A stretch of 64,000 nt of DNA, taken from NCBI GenBank assembly GCA_031841125.1, contig CM063106.1:744001-808000 (forward strand), given 5' to 3'. The position numbers and the translations under genes are program-made. Positions 1 through 12,346 of the stretch are shown here, one piece after another (the stretch's first letter is position 1; every line of letters starts with the position of its first letter). The notes under the pieces were generated by a model, which was not told where the DNA came from, made no database searches, and worked only from the letters and a program-made list of their open reading frames with translations. This stretch comes from Acanthococcus lagerstroemiae (taxonomy: Eukaryota > Arthropoda > Insecta > Hemiptera > Eriococcidae).

Positions 1-1226
1 GAATTGCCTCACCTACCGTTATCATACAATCAGGCACACATACATATATGTATATATAGAGAGAGAGCGAAACATAAATATGCGATAATTTTCTATTTTA
101 ATTTCAGGTTGCAGTTTTGTTACAGCCGGCGGACCAATAGCGTTAGTCCTGAGCGCGTCGTTGACCCTTTGGAGATACAATTAGTATCGATATATAAAAC
201 CACTATCGATATAAAATATAATATTCGAAAAACTGTTGATAATTTGGTATTGGTTACATCATCAACTCACACAAATACCTAATTATCGAGCTCGTTCACG
301 GCGATACGTTACAACGCCGTACTTCGGTACCTATAATGTTACCGTTATGTATTAAACGTGTGTAAGTTATTGATATTGATACTCGTACCAATGTAACTTC
401 ATTACTCAGTTTTCGTACTAAATTACTAGAAATACGCCTTTGACTAGGGAAAAACGCATTTTTTTTTCTTTTTTGAAATCAAAAAATTATATTCGGTTGT
501 ACTTTGCAGAAATTGCGCTTATACTTATTATGAATTATATGGAGAGTTGATAATGACACACTGACCATGCCGAAAAACATCTTTTTTTTATTAACTCTTA
601 ATTTTAGACAATAATACACGAATGCACGAGTCCCTTCATTAAAAAAAAAATGATTTGACAAGTGGACCGTATTGCTCTGATAAAAATATACAGTTTGACC
701 ATTATTAACTAATATATCTGGACTTTCACTTCGCGCAATTGATGGACAAAACTGCGTTCTGAATTGGGAGAGTGAAGTGAATAAATGCTAAGCCACGCCC
801 ATTATGTAGGTACGTTCTATGTACAATGTACTCTTATGGAGAAATACACGAATTTTATTGAGATTTCAATTTTTCCCTCACATTACCTTTTGAAAATGAG
901 AAATATTTTTTAAAAACCTCACGTTTTATTTTTTTCTTTAAAATAAATGTTTTCTGAAGGTGGTATGTTCCTAGTATAATACTTATTCGGGTGTAAAGTT
1001 TGTATTTGCGTAAGCATTGACATAAATTCAGCTATATTTACTACGGAGACCGTTCATAAAACATCCATTTTGAAGAAAAGGATGAAAAATAAATAAAATT
1101 ACAAGAGAAAAAAAATTAAACGAAAATTAACGAAATAAGGCGTAGTATTTTGAAGCTATTCATCGATACAATTTTTCCACATCTAGTTTCTAATTATTTC
1201 CTCATAATAATCTATATGTATATATA
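1..1226. other. Gene-free AT-rich flank
   Basis: I see no supported gene here. The short open frames lack conserved motifs and codon-like structure. The stretch is AT-rich with homopolymer A/T runs, for example near 460-475 and 580-650. It could be intergenic or intronic. Confidence 0.5.
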
Positions 1227-1430
1227 CAGGGTTAGTCAGTTTTCCTTCCGCCATAGGAAAACTCCGTTGCAATGAAGATCTGTTATCGGTTTCGTCGCTA
1301 TTCACGAATAGCGTGTAGCGCGCCCATCCGATAAGAGTGTACTGTACATTTTGGTAGATAACACTTTGAGTCATACTTCGTTCAGCCTAACGGAGTTTTC
1401 CTGTGGCGGAAGGAAAACTGACTAACCCTG
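1227..1430. mobile_element. Tc1/mariner-type MITE (TA target)
   Basis: A 204-bp palindromic element. Each end starts CAGGGTTAGTCAGTTTTCC and the inverted match extends over about 42 bp with one visible mismatch. It is flanked by TA at 1225-1226 and 1431-1432. No coding capacity is visible. TA duplication with a CAGGG start fits a mariner-type non-autonomous element. Confidence 0.85.
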
Positions 1431-1471
1431 TATATTCCCGGTGGAAATAAAGTATACATTCTTAAGCTATT

Positions 1472-1733
1472 TGTCAGAGACGAATTTTGACTTTCAGTTG
1501 GGGGGGGGGGGGGGGTGGAGAAGAAAAATTCGCTGACAAATATTTCTTGAAAACTAAAAATTCACCGACAAAGTTTTTAAGAATTTGAAAATTTGCCGAG
1601 TTTTTAACTGAAAAAAAAAAATAAATAAATAAAACAAAACAAACGTTCTTAGAAAAGGAAAAATTCAAATAAACAATTTAAAATTTTGCCGACGGCCAAA
1701 TTATTGCCCTCCCCCCATAGTTTCGTCCCTGCA
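1472..1733. repeat. Dispersed MITE, copy 1
   Basis: Starts CAGAGACGAATTTTGAC and ends TTTCGTCCCTG, giving short imperfect inverted ends of CAGRGACGAA type. The body holds a G homopolymer and AAATTCGCCGA-like words. The same sequence recurs in the same orientation at 18747-19030. The ends suggest hAT-like, but I could not find a clean 8-bp duplication. Confidence 0.65.
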
Positions 1734-2203
1734 AATGCAGATTCGAACGTTATCCCCCAAGCACTCACATTTGCGCACATGAGCATACCCTAGTCCCGGA
1801 GGGTAAGCTGGAAGGATGTTTGGAACACTTGAGAGGAACATACAACTTCCTTTACACATCGCTGGTCGGGAAGAAGACTATGATAACTCAAAAAATGTAA
1901 TTTTTTAGTTTGAATTACGGACTAACTCAGAATCGCGTGGAGAATCGTGTGCAATACTAAGTGAACTCATCTTGGCGTTCCAGCCGCCAGAGCGTGTTGA
2001 CGCAAACTATTGCAACTTCTCACCTCCCAACAACGTTGGCATGAAGACTATGACATATCAGTTGTCCTTAAGCTATCACCAAAAACTGTTGTTGGTCTGG
2101 TTCAAGACTATTACAAGTCTGGATTTAAACACACAACTGTGTAATTCATAATTTTTTGTTGTTGCAAGACCATATCAACTCAAGATAGCAGAATCTTTGT
2201 GAG

Positions 2204-4591
2204 ATGGTAAGTTACATATTATTTTCTTATCATGTTTTCTTCGATACTATTTCATTTTGATATATGACACTTTTTCACTAAGAAATCTCAATTTTTTTTT
2301 TTAAAGTTGGCTTCATGACTATTTCATTTCGAATTATCATACTCTTCCACAAACTAATCTCTCTAAAGTTTGAGATAACTTATCAATATTTGAAGTTGTA
2401 ACAGTATTGCACAAATATTATGTTTGATAATATTCGGTTGTTGCTGAATACATTTTGAAATGTGACACTCTTACATAAAAAGATATTGAAGGCATTCAAA
2501 ATGACTCTATAAATTTTGGGTTGTGATAGTATACTCAATATTACTGGGTTGTAAAAAAACTATTAGGCAGAACCCTATAACACTAACAAATTAGCGATTT
2601 TCGGCATTTTCGGTTGTTTCAGTCAAAGAAGGAGAGCCGTGGACGCAATCTCGTCAAACTGGCGAAGGAGAAAAACAATGAGATTCAAGATAAAGGGAGA
2701 AAGGTGACTTGTCTTTCATACTCCTCATTCTTCAAGCGTCTGCCGATTGAAGTAAGAGCTGATGGGAATTCTACTAATCAAGCACCTGGCAGTACAGCAG
2801 TGGGAACTAAGATTGAAGCTCTAAAGGATGATAGCAGTAATCAGGTTGAAGTAGGTAATAACTCGTATGCCTCCACACCAGAAAAACGCATTTTCCAAGA
2901 CACTTTATCCCCCATTGCCAAGAAGACCAAAACCAACTTCGTTCCCTCAGATTTTGGTTCTGACAAAGAGAGTGAACATGATCCTCCATCAGAGAATGAA
3001 AACATGGGATCTAATGCAATACGTGAGCAAGCTTTGCCTCCTACTGACAATAACAGAAATCAAGATAAGGTACGTATCTCAGAAAATCACCATTGGGAGG
3101 AAAAAATCGCGTTGCCCACAGTTGAACAAGCAGGTATGAACATTGCTTCATCTAATTTTGAACCTGATAATGTAAGTGAACCAGCGCTAAGCTCTTCAGT
3201 AGAGATCACTAAGAAAATCCATGGTTCCTCAATACCTCTTGAAGAAGGTGGTAGGAAGGAAAACAGAAGCAGAAGCTCGTCTAGTTCTTCCACCTCATCT
3301 ACTACAAGGTCCTCCTCTTCGCCTACTATAAGTTCCTCCTCGAGTGATTCCTCCACAACTACTTCTGAAGATACCAGTGAAGATCCAAACTATTCTTCTA
3401 ACTTGAGCAGTTCGTGTTCTTCGAGCCTCGATGAAAGTGATAGTACTTTTAATGGTGGAAACCAAAACAACGCAGGAAAAAAGAAAAAGCGTTTGGTGAA
3501 AAACCCTTGTACCCCTTCCAAAAACGTTAGGAAACGAATAAATGATCCCCAAAAATGGAAAAGAAATATTGTTAAGGCAATGAGAAATACAGGCCAGAGT
3601 TATTCCTCACTGAAAACTACTAAAAATTCAGATGGTTCAAAAAACCAAACTTTGGTCACTAGGGAGGCTAAAGCCATGGGCCCGCCTTGTGATGTTAAAA
3701 AATGTCGTTTAGCATGTGGAAATAAGATAGCAGAAGGAAATCGACAGTCCCTATTCAAAGAATTCTGGGGAATGGGGGATTTGCAGCAGCAGAGGATGTT
3801 TATAGTTTCTTGTATAAATAAGATAAGTCCAAGATATAGGTACGCTACATCACAAAACAGCACAAAAAATCGAGGTCTAAACAATGCGTTTTATTTTAAG
3901 TTTCCTGATACAGAGGATAGAATCCGTGTATGCAAAACTTTCTTCATGGAGACATTGGGAATCAATTCCCAAGTGATTCAAACTGCTTTGAAAAAACAAA
4001 GTTTGTCAGTGGCTGGTATCATTGAACCCGAAAAGAGAGGGAAACACGGAAACCATGCTGCTTTGCCTGACTCCATGAAAGAGGAAGTTCGAAATCATAT
4101 TCGCTCTATTCCAAGAATGGAAAGCCACTATAGTCGGGCTGATTCAAAAATTGAATACGTGGAAGGGGGGAGAACTGTTGCGGATCTACGCCGAGATTAC
4201 ATGAACTTGTGCGCAGAACTGGGGAAAGCACACATCAACTACGACATGTACCGGAAGATTTTCACCGAAGAGTTCAATATCTCATTTTTTTACCCCTAAG
4301 AAAGACAAGTGCGATTATTGTGAAGGTTTTTATTTATGCACAGATAAAGAGAAACAAAAACTGTAGGAAAATTACAACAACCACATACGTGAGAAAGAGC
4401 TATCAAGATCTGAGAAGCTAAGAGATAAAGAATCATCCAATGCTGTTGTCACAGTATATGACTTGCAAGCAGCTCTACCATGTCCACAAGCAGATTCGTC
4501 ATCATTTTATTATGTCTCCAAATTAAACGTTTACCGAATTAAAAACGACAGACGCTTTCTGCTTCATGTGGCATGAGGGGATTGCAAACAG
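2204..4591 (+). pseudogene. Transposase-like protein, N-terminal part (gene broken by insertion)
   Basis: The main open frame runs to 4299 (about 558 residues) but has no in-frame ATG near its start. The 5' end looks like a splice acceptor after TTGTTTCAG, with the exon starting at 2623. An ATG at 2204-2206, immediately followed by GTAAGT, would supply the start as a three-base coding exon part. The protein has a Ser-rich acidic linker (about residues 200-290), a basic stretch, then a conserved Cys-rich start (CDVKKCRLACGNKI), a FWGMGD motif, RGKHGNH and ESHYSR. I recognise this as a large uncharacterised arthropod protein family. A frameshift in a T run near 4287, a stop at 4364 and another shift near 4560 break the frame. 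A homologous frame continues to the insertion point at 4592 (MWHEG motif). Confidence 0.75.
2207..2622 (+). other. Inferred first intron of the transposase-like gene
   Basis: The donor GTAAGT at 2207 directly follows an ATG, and the acceptor is TTTCAG at 2617-2622 behind a pyrimidine-rich tract. Splicing in phase 0 would put Met directly before the conserved basic N-terminus. The structure is predicted from splice signals only; transcript data are absent. Confidence 0.5.
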
Positions 4592-4971
4592 GGCTGTATT
4601 TCTACGGCCCCCCAAAGTGGGTTAGGGGGTTGGAATTAACGGCACAAATTTTATCTTAATTTGTGCTAATTGTGCTCCGAAGTCCCAGAATTTGTGCCGC
4701 TTCCCATGGGGCTACATCTTAATGAAAAGTTTGGGGGGGCCAAGGAAATGTTGGCCCCCCCAAATGAAGGTACGGGGTTGGAAATAGCGGCACAAATTTT
4801 ATTGTAATTTGTGCTAATTGTGCTCCGAGGTCTCAGAATTTGTGCCGCTTTTCCTGGGCTCACAGTCCAGTGCCCAATTTGGGGGACTGGAAACATTATG
4901 ATATTTTTAAAAAACGATCTTCAAAAGGAGAAATTAAATGGTTTCTACTGTCATCGAATTGATTTTTCAGG
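4592..4971 (+). repeat. Left long inverted repeat of the MULE (array A, word GTGCT)
   Basis: Pairs with 16310-16688 in inverted orientation with about five differences over 380 bp, so the two arms are about 98-99 percent alike. It contains two about 155-bp sub-repeats, each with GGCACAAATTTTAT, then AATTTGTGCT, AATTGTGCT and AGAATTTGTGCC, separated by C- or G-rich runs. These sub-repeats share their layout with arrays B, C and D deeper in the element. Confidence 0.9.
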
Positions 4972-4981
4972 TTCTTCTCTG

Positions 4982-5879
4982 GGTATCTCATATCTTTTCA
5001 CAATTTTGGGAGGCACACCGATTCTATCCATAGTTTTGTTGTCTTTGTTCATACTTTTTTTAAACTCATGCAGCCGAAGTGTGAAATTTCATGCAACGGA
5101 ACTTCTGTTTATGCACATCGGATTTGGCAATAATGATAATGAAGAAACCCACGGCGAAAGTAAAACAGTGTGGATATGAAATTGCGACGTGGTCCAGGAA
5201 AAGGGCCTGAGTGGTAACGGGACACTGATGCCTTTTTCTTGCGTCGCGTTTCATGTTTTTACTTTTGCCACGGCTTTTGTTTAAAAAAAACCTCTTACAG
5301 TACGAGCGACGATTCGTATTGCAACTGTTTGACCAGCAACACTCGTTACGCTCGTGTCGCTATACATCGAACACGTTGCGATGTTTCTCACTTTCACTGC
5401 TCGTACAGTATACTATTTTTAGGAATTTTCAAATTTTCTGAGAAAAATCAGAGAAAAACTTACGTTTGAAAGGTCAAAAATCGATACTGCAAATGTCACT
5501 CCAGTTCTTGAATACCTTATTTTGGAAATTTGGTGGAAAATTTTCAACTATTAAGGAAAAACTTCTTCAGCGCATCTTGAATAGAGTGTGGTGCTTTTGG
5601 TGTGGTGGGACGTATAGCGATGTACGCATGCCAAAGTGGCTTCTACAAGACCGCACCCCCGGCCCCGGAAACTACCCTTTCGGACATCGCATCAGTGGCC
5701 ACTGTATGTACAGGCATAATATGTATTCACGAGTAGTACTGTAGCCTAGCGGTGCTGTAGTATACGGCTCAACTTCTGCCCGAATAAAAACTGCTGACTA
5801 ACGAAATATATTTATAGTCGAGAAAACGGTAGTCACCAAATCTTGATTGCTATTGAAATCCCAATCCAATATTGTTTTC
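4982..5879. other. MULE interior without recognisable gene
   Basis: No supported coding region. Mixed AT-rich DNA with a GC-richer patch near 5600-5720. Open frames here are short and motif-free. Confidence 0.45.
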
Positions 5880-6465
5880 AGTTCCATTCCACCAGCCTCC
5901 CCAAATTGAGTTGGAGGTCTGGAAATAGGGGGCAAAAATTTGTGTATATTTTGTGTAATTTCTACACACTGGTCCTCGCCCTCCCTAGGAACAATCAAAT
6001 TTTGATGGGGGGCTAGAAAAATGCTGCCCCCCTCACCCCATTTCAGATAGAGGTCTAGAGAGCGGGCAAAAATTTGTGTACAATTTGTGTATTTTGTGTA
6101 TCCACCCCACTCAATTAGTGTACCTGTCCCTTCCCCTCCGTGAACCATACAAGATAGGTAAACTGTCAAGTGCGTCCTCCTTCCCTAAGTTGAGATAGAG
6201 GTCAGGAGATGGGGCTACAATATGTGTACAATTTTTTTACTTTGTGTATCCACCTCCCTCAATTTGTGTACCCCACCAACCTCTCTATGGACCATACAAT
6301 ATGATTTACATGTTTGGTGCTGCCCCCTACCCCCCAAAGATGAGATAAAGGTCCCGAAATGGGGGCAAACATTGGTGTATAATTTGTGTAATTTTTGTAT
6401 CTACTTTCCGCAATGTCTACCCCCTTCTCTCCCTGGCGTAAGCTCACAAATTCGGTGGACACTAG
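5880..6465. repeat. Degenerate tandem array B1 (word TTGTGTA)
   Basis: About four units with starts near 5932, 6065, 6213 and 6365 (spacing 133-152 bp). Each unit runs GAGGTC, GGGGGCAAAAATTTGTGTA, AATTTGTGTA, TTTGTGTA, a C-rich spacer, TCAATTTGTGTA, then CCCC runs. Word order and spacing match array A but with GTGTA replacing GTGCT. Confidence 0.85.
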
Positions 6466-7850
6466 AATTTCAAGCCAACTCCTATTATAATGAGGTAATG
6501 TTGAGGAATTTGAACTTGAAGGGTCGGTGGCGCGCTAGCGTAGCAATTGTTCTATGTAGGTGAAATGGATCTCTGCAGGCTGTGTGGTTGTTAGTAGTAG
6601 TGTGTGTAACAGCGCTCCATTGTACCTACATGCAAGTTGCAAAGAAATTCCACCAGATGTCAGCCACTATTCTTTCAAGTTCGAATTTTGCCCCAATCTT
6701 TTGCCGGCTTTTCGAAGAAAAGAGAGGTATTATATTTGTCACAGTTGTCGAGATTGGGTGGGGGCAATGTTTTTTTACGTTTCAGAGTGTGTAGATTGCA
6801 ACTGAAATAGTGGCTGAATTTCAGGTTTCCTTATATGTGTATGTATGCATGTACGTATGTATATAGGTTTCTTGACCAAGGTGAAATCCAGATACAAAGT
6901 GGACAACCCGAGATCCGCTTTAAAATACTTGTATTTCAGAGTATATGTATTGTCAAAATACTTAGAAATATAAATATAATAGTTACACCCACATAGAGGT
7001 AAGAAAATTAGGAAAAAAATTCGATGATGAATTCCGTAAAACATGAGATCCAGTGTAAAAAATGGGTAAGGTGAGATCACATACATATGTATATGGTAGA
7101 GATTTACTGAGCAGAGGTTGAGATCCTGCTGCGTTGCCAATAATGCAGGGTGAACAATCATGCTCGAATATGTACGGTTCTGTATTCATCGTCCTGCCTG
7201 GCTGAATTCTGGGTCGGAAGATGCGAGCGTTTTTTGTCGGCTGAATACCGGTCAATGATCTTTTCAAAATTAAAGTACTTCTTAATTTATCATTCGCGGT
7301 TAGACGGAGGCGTATTTTTTCCGTTTATAATCTAGTTAAAACGTGATGGAAATTCTGACTTAATGTGATCCCTAATCAGATGCTTATTAATTCATGACCT
7401 AAAATTACTTAAGTGCCATATAATGTAAATCAAAGTGTCAAAAACGGTGAAAATCCCCCCACTTCCGATTCTATCGAAATCAAATCCATTGCACAAAACC
7501 GAGTACAAACACAAAAAATTCGGAAAACCATGAAGTATAAGGGATAAGTTGGACTTAGGAAAGAAATTTGAAGAAACATTAGGAAAAATCAAACCGGAAC
7601 GAGAGGTAATTTTTACGAAAGTTAAAAACTTATGTATTTGAAATAAGCCAAATTATAAATGAGGGACCGAAAAAGTCAACTTCAATATTCCAAAAATTAA
7701 CCTCGTTTATGTCTCATATGATCAATTCCGATTCATACGATAGTAAGTTTGTTGAAAGAATTTATTAAAACAGAAACAACCTAAAAGAAAATAAATGCTA
7801 TCCTTTCTCTGTCAATAAAGAATGTACGCTCCCTTCCTCCACTATAAACG
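6466..7850. other. MULE interior without recognisable gene
   Basis: No supported gene. A segment at about 7253-7320 resembles 8486-8555 (shared TTCTTAATTTATCATTC and neighbours), suggesting an old internal duplication. The remainder is AT-rich. Confidence 0.45.
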
Positions 7851-8035
7851 ATCAAATTTTGGGACCTGAGGAAATGCTAACCCCCCCAAGTTGAGTAGGA
7901 GGTTCGGGAACGGGGGCAAAAATTTGTGTACAATTTGTGTAACTCGTGTACATTGGTCCCAGAATTTGTGCACGCTCCCTTCCCCCACTGTAAAAAATGC
8001 TAGCCCCCTCCCAAGTTGAATTGGAGTCCGGGAAG
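7851..8035. repeat. Array B2, unit intermediate between arrays A and B
   Basis: One full unit and part of a second. It has GGGGGCAAAAATTTGTGTA, CAATTTGTGTA and CTCGTGTA, but its last word is AGAATTTGTGCACG, matching the last word of array A (AGAATTTGTGCC). The start AAATGCTAACCCCCCCAAG also aligns with AAATGTTGGCCCCCCCAAA in the inverted repeat. It therefore links the two word classes. Confidence 0.8.
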
Positions 8036-8996
8036 ATTATGTATTTTAAATCTCTTGATTTAAATTTCCTGAATGTTACTGAATTAGTATTTGAAGCAAA
8101 AATTACTACACCTTCTAAGTAAACATATAGCACCCATGGCCTGTAAACCTGCCACGGCTAAATTTATATCTGAACCAAAGTACGGGAGAAGGCTCATGTT
8201 TGTTGATTTTAATATAATAATATTAGCCGTTCTCTTTGTACACCTATTCATAGGCCACTAATTAAAAATAATGAACAAATTGTACAGTTTTTGTATTTAA
8301 TTAATAAAAGATCTTCATAATGAAAGTGGAAGTCAACTTCAGCTACCTATTTGAAACGAAGCTGGAGGAAGATTCTGACGCACTTAATGATTTGAAATGG
8401 GCAACGAAACGATCCATTGTCGTAACATATTGTACATTTTTGTATAAATTGTCCCACCTGTCGCCTGAACTCCTGTCAGTAATCGAGTGATCTTTCCAAA
8501 AACCAAAATGTTTCTTAATTTATCATTCAAGGTTAAGCCTAGGCATATTTTATTTTTCTATACGAGATCCCAAACGACTATGTTCAATAAGTGTCTTCCG
8601 GCCATTCCCGTAACCACAAAACAAAGTCATTTCGCGTGTAGGCACGATTTTGTGCCACGCACCGTCACTTCGGAACCGCTAAGTCCTGCTGCGACCAGCC
8701 TCCGCTGTGGACCAACCTGTTGGCCTGTTGATCAAATTAGCTTCGGGAACGGGGCTATTTAACTACCCCGGCACTGATATACCTGATGACCGCGAGTTCA
8801 AGGTAGTTTCTCATCGTGTTATTACCCTTAGGAAAAAAAAAAAAAATCAAAGGCGCCTGTAAAGATATATATTACACGAAATCGAATGGAGAGAATTAGG
8901 TTTTGTTGCGAGAATATCAACAGAATTTATATCGAATTTGCACATCGAATCACTGCTTAGCCGGACAATAAGGCAATAAAACGAGGGAGAAAGCAG

Positions 8997-9000
<4 letters not shown>
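8036..9000. other. MULE interior without recognisable gene
   Basis: No supported gene. The 91-codon frame at 8487-8762 has no recognisable domain. Contains the second copy of the fragment shared with 7253-7320. Confidence 0.4.

Positions 9001-9043
<43 letters not shown>
9001..9043. repeat. (AG)n microsatellite
   Basis: A pure AG dinucleotide tract of 43 bp. It generates Leu/Ser repeats in minus-strand open frames that should not be read as genes. Confidence 0.98.
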
Positions 9044-9046
<3 letters not shown>

Positions 9047-9455
9047 TGAGGCGGTCTAAGGGATACACACAATGTGCATAAGAAATACAGGACATTCGTA
9101 TGTGACATAATATATTCTAACATTAAAAAAAAAAAGTACAAAAAATCGGTACTTTGAAAGTCCACCTAAACGAATAGCATCGCAGTAATCCTCCCTCCCC
9201 TCCAGGGGAGCCGTAATCAGAAAAAAGAAAATTAATACTAAAAAAACCATTGGTGTTTCGTGCCTAGCCATTAGACATATCCATGTCAAAAAGATAGAAA
9301 TATAAAAAAAAGTCGGCATCTTAGAAGTCAATTGCAAAAGAGAGTTTCCGAGTTTCGATGTATCATTTCGAATGTTTTCGAGGGATGCTGATGTACTGTG
9401 TATGCGTGTAACTAAGTCAACAGAAACTATATACCTATCTCAGCAGTTATTTGTA

Positions 9456-9534
9456 TAGTTCGATAAGTAATAACTTAGGCGTATTGCTTTACAGAGCTAG
9501 ATACCTGTGTTCCTCCATGTAACTCAAAGGTCTA
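9456..9534 (+). repeat. 79-bp direct repeat, copy 1
   Basis: Identical base for base, as read by eye, to 10878-10956 in the same orientation. It starts TAGTTCGATAAGTAATAAC and ends AACTCAAAGGTCTA. The pair encloses array C. Confidence 0.9.
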
Positions 9535-10077
9535 TTAGCGCTTTTGGTGCCGAGGAAACCGGTCTCAACTTACTGACAGTAATTTAGATTTTGAATTTTA
9601 TTCAGTAGACGTGTCGGAAGGGTACGACGAACCCGCATCTTATGAAGTTCATCTCCTTGAAACATTTCCTCTCTTGTAAGTTATCGGGTGTCATTTATTG
9701 CCTTATAAGAATGTACGAACGATGGGGGCGGGGGATGGAAATGTAACGATTAAAGAATGAGTTCTCTGAAGAAAGAAGTAACGGGAACCATAGATTGTAG
9801 AGGGGACTAAGCCCTCCCCCCAACAACAAAAAATTTTCAAAAGTATTGAAAACTATTGAATTTAAGGGGAAAATGTTTCAAGCAACAAACGTTCTTCATA
9901 AAATTCTACATAGGATGTTATTTTCGATTTTTTTGTAACCATCCTGTGATAGGAGGAATCCAAAATGACCCTTCTCAATGCTACACATCGAAAAAGGTCT
10001 TACGGAAGAAAAACTAGAATTTTGATCATGTTCTTGGAATCACCAATTTTTAAGACCAGTTGGGGTGCCAGCTACTA

Positions 10078-10770
10078 GGTCCATATCGTTACCCCCCCCC
10101 CCAAATTAGACTCCGATGTCAAAACCTATCTCATAATTTCGTACCTATGTTGTACCAATTTGTACCATCAATCCCGAATTTTGTACCCATATCGTTACCC
10201 GCATTTTTTAAATAATAAATTTGGGGAGGGGGCTAGCGAAATGTAGGCACCCATTTGAAAATAGCGCACCGGAAGTGAGACGGAAATTTTATACCTATTT
10301 TGTACCATTTTGTACCGCGAAACTCGAATTTTGTACCCTCTCCCTTTCCCACCTATTCGCAGAATAAGTAGGCATCACTCTATGGAATTTTTCATCTGCA
10401 CCCGGGGTGGTATCAAAATTTCGTACCTAATTTGTATCATTTTGTACAATCAATCCCACATTTTGTACCACTACCCATTGGCAAATTATTTTTAAAAACA
10501 AATTTGTGAGGGTCTAGCACAACATAGCTTCTAAAGTGAGAATTTCGCATTGGAAGTGATACAGTCATTTTGCACAGCTACTTTGTACTATTTTGTACCA
10601 CCAGTTCCGAATTTTGTATCATCTCCCGGTTTCCCATGGAAGCGTGCGACTCTCGAAATTGTTATAAAATGTTTGTACCTTTTTTGTACCATCTGGTACT
10701 ACGGACCCCGACTTTGCTAAACTCTTTTATCCCCAGTTTTTATTATTTTTTTCACCGTGTACATTTTGGT
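10078..10770. repeat. Degenerate tandem array C (word TTGTACC)
   Basis: Five units starting near 10134, 10285, 10427, 10567 and 10667. Each carries AATTTCGTACC, TTGTACC, AATTTGTACCA, a short spacer, then CGAATTTTGTACC and a pyrimidine-rich run. The layout (three close words, a 10-bp gap, one more word) is that of arrays A and B with TACC replacing GTGCT or GTGTA. Confidence 0.85.
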
Positions 10771-10877
10771 CTAAAGCTGGCGGTTTAATACCTGTGGTTG
10801 CAACACCTGCGTAAAATAATACTTAGCTAGTCTCAAGTCGGCAAACCAAATTTGAGGGGAACTGAGCACCAAATAAT

Positions 10878-10956
10878 TAGTTCGATAAGTAATAACTTAG
10901 GCGTATTGCTTTACAGAGCTAGATACCTGTGTTCCTCCATGTAACTCAAAGGTCTA
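10878..10956 (+). repeat. 79-bp direct repeat, copy 2
   Basis: Second copy of the 9456-9534 sequence, 1,422 bp downstream and apparently identical. Sequences outside the 79 bp do not match. Confidence 0.9.
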
Positions 10957-12346
10957 GGCAGTTCGTCGGATGGAGCGGGGTCAACGACCAATTTTGATTG
11001 TGGTTCATCACCCTTTCAAATAAAAAGTTATCTTGTTGGACTAAAAAGTTTCGGTAACATGCATAAGTGCGGGCCGCTGGTTTCTTTTGTACTCCATTTC
11101 TTCCGCACGTATTAAAAAAAAATGTAGGGGAATTCCCACAATGATAGCCTCCTTCAGTAGGAACTAAATGTTTGTAATAGGCAGGGATGGGATTTTTATG
11201 TCATAAGGTCATAACAATCGTATTATAGGCGCATAATTTGTTTTTTGCGGTTTGAAATGTGTTAAAAATATTCCTAAAAATTCAACGACATGCAAAAAAA
11301 TGTTCGATAAAAGAGGGGGACATATGGGTATCAAAATTCAGGGGTTTTTGAAAAAGAACAATTATATGACAAAATTATAAAACAAAAACTTCATTTATTT
11401 ATCCAAAAAGTAAAAAAAAAAAAAAAAAAAAAAGCTCAAAGTATATTATATTGACATTTTAGTACCAAGTATAATAGGCAAATGCGTCTATTCTTCTACG
11501 CTTTTTTTTTTTTTTTTTTTTTTACAGCAACCTGCAGTTAAAACTGCAGGTAAAATATGTCCTTCGTCTCATAATCAAAATATCTCCTCTAATATGTATA
11601 CAAGTGTTAATTTATCTGTGGGTGGGTGTGCGTGTTTGTTCGAAATTGGCGGGTGAATCATGAAAGCTGAGGACAGATGCGGATACCGGAGAAGAGAATG
11701 GGGGTCCGAACCCCTCCCCAAAAGATGGAATTACGTATATGCCGTATCAGTTCTAGAGACGGAGATCCCAATAGGCACATTAGGCAAGTGCCTAGGGTGA
11801 CAGATTTCGAGGGGCGGCAAAATTTTGTACAAGTACAGCGGGAAAAAGAAAGGAAATTCGGAAAAAGAGGAAAAGAAGAAGAGGCAGACTGAAAAAAGGA
11901 AACAGTTGCAGAAAACATAACTGGGAAATAATTATCAATTTTTGACCTGTAGTTCATAAGGAGGGTATGAAGCGGGTGAGGGAAACATTTTATTGAGTGC
12001 CTATAGCGGCTTGGCTTTTAAATCCGCAGGTGGTTATACAACTGATGCCGGCAGTGTGGGAAGGGTGGAGGGAGGAAAACTCCAAGTTTTCAGGCAGGAA
12101 AAGATCACGAATGTGGATCACAGGGAATCGTTGGAAGAACGCGGAGGGAAGATGGGAACGTGGTTAGCTGTAAAGGGAACAGGAAGGGACTAACTCAGTT
12201 AACCCAACACAGTTCAGCCAATTCTCCTTAGCCAGCTCACCTTAGCCAACTCACTTCCGTAAACAGTAAGACCGCACGAGAAAAAGAGGAAACAGACAGC
12301 AAATTTTACAGCTGATTACGAATTTAGGCGTTCTTTCATTTACCAG
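10957..12346. repeat. MULE interior: homopolymers and a short palindrome, no gene
   Basis: A poly-A tract at about 11410-11433 and a poly-T tract at about 11501-11523 face each other about 70 bp apart. A 22-bp palindrome lies at 11530-11551 (arms ACCTGCAGTT and AACTGCAGGT). Positions 11676-11960 hold low-complexity GGGG and GAAGAG-rich DNA. I see no supported gene. Confidence 0.5.

Noticed and set aside
2614..2622. TTG as the translation start of the 561-codon frame
   Set aside because: Non-ATG initiation is unlikely in this setting; the bases form a splice acceptor, and an upstream ATG with a donor explains the start better.
5798..6169. A 123-codon minus-strand open frame
   Set aside because: It crosses array B1 and consists of translated repeat units.
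8847..9337. Minus-strand frames with long Leu/Ser runs
   Set aside because: The runs are the (AG)n microsatellite at 9001-9043; no conserved sequence surrounds them.
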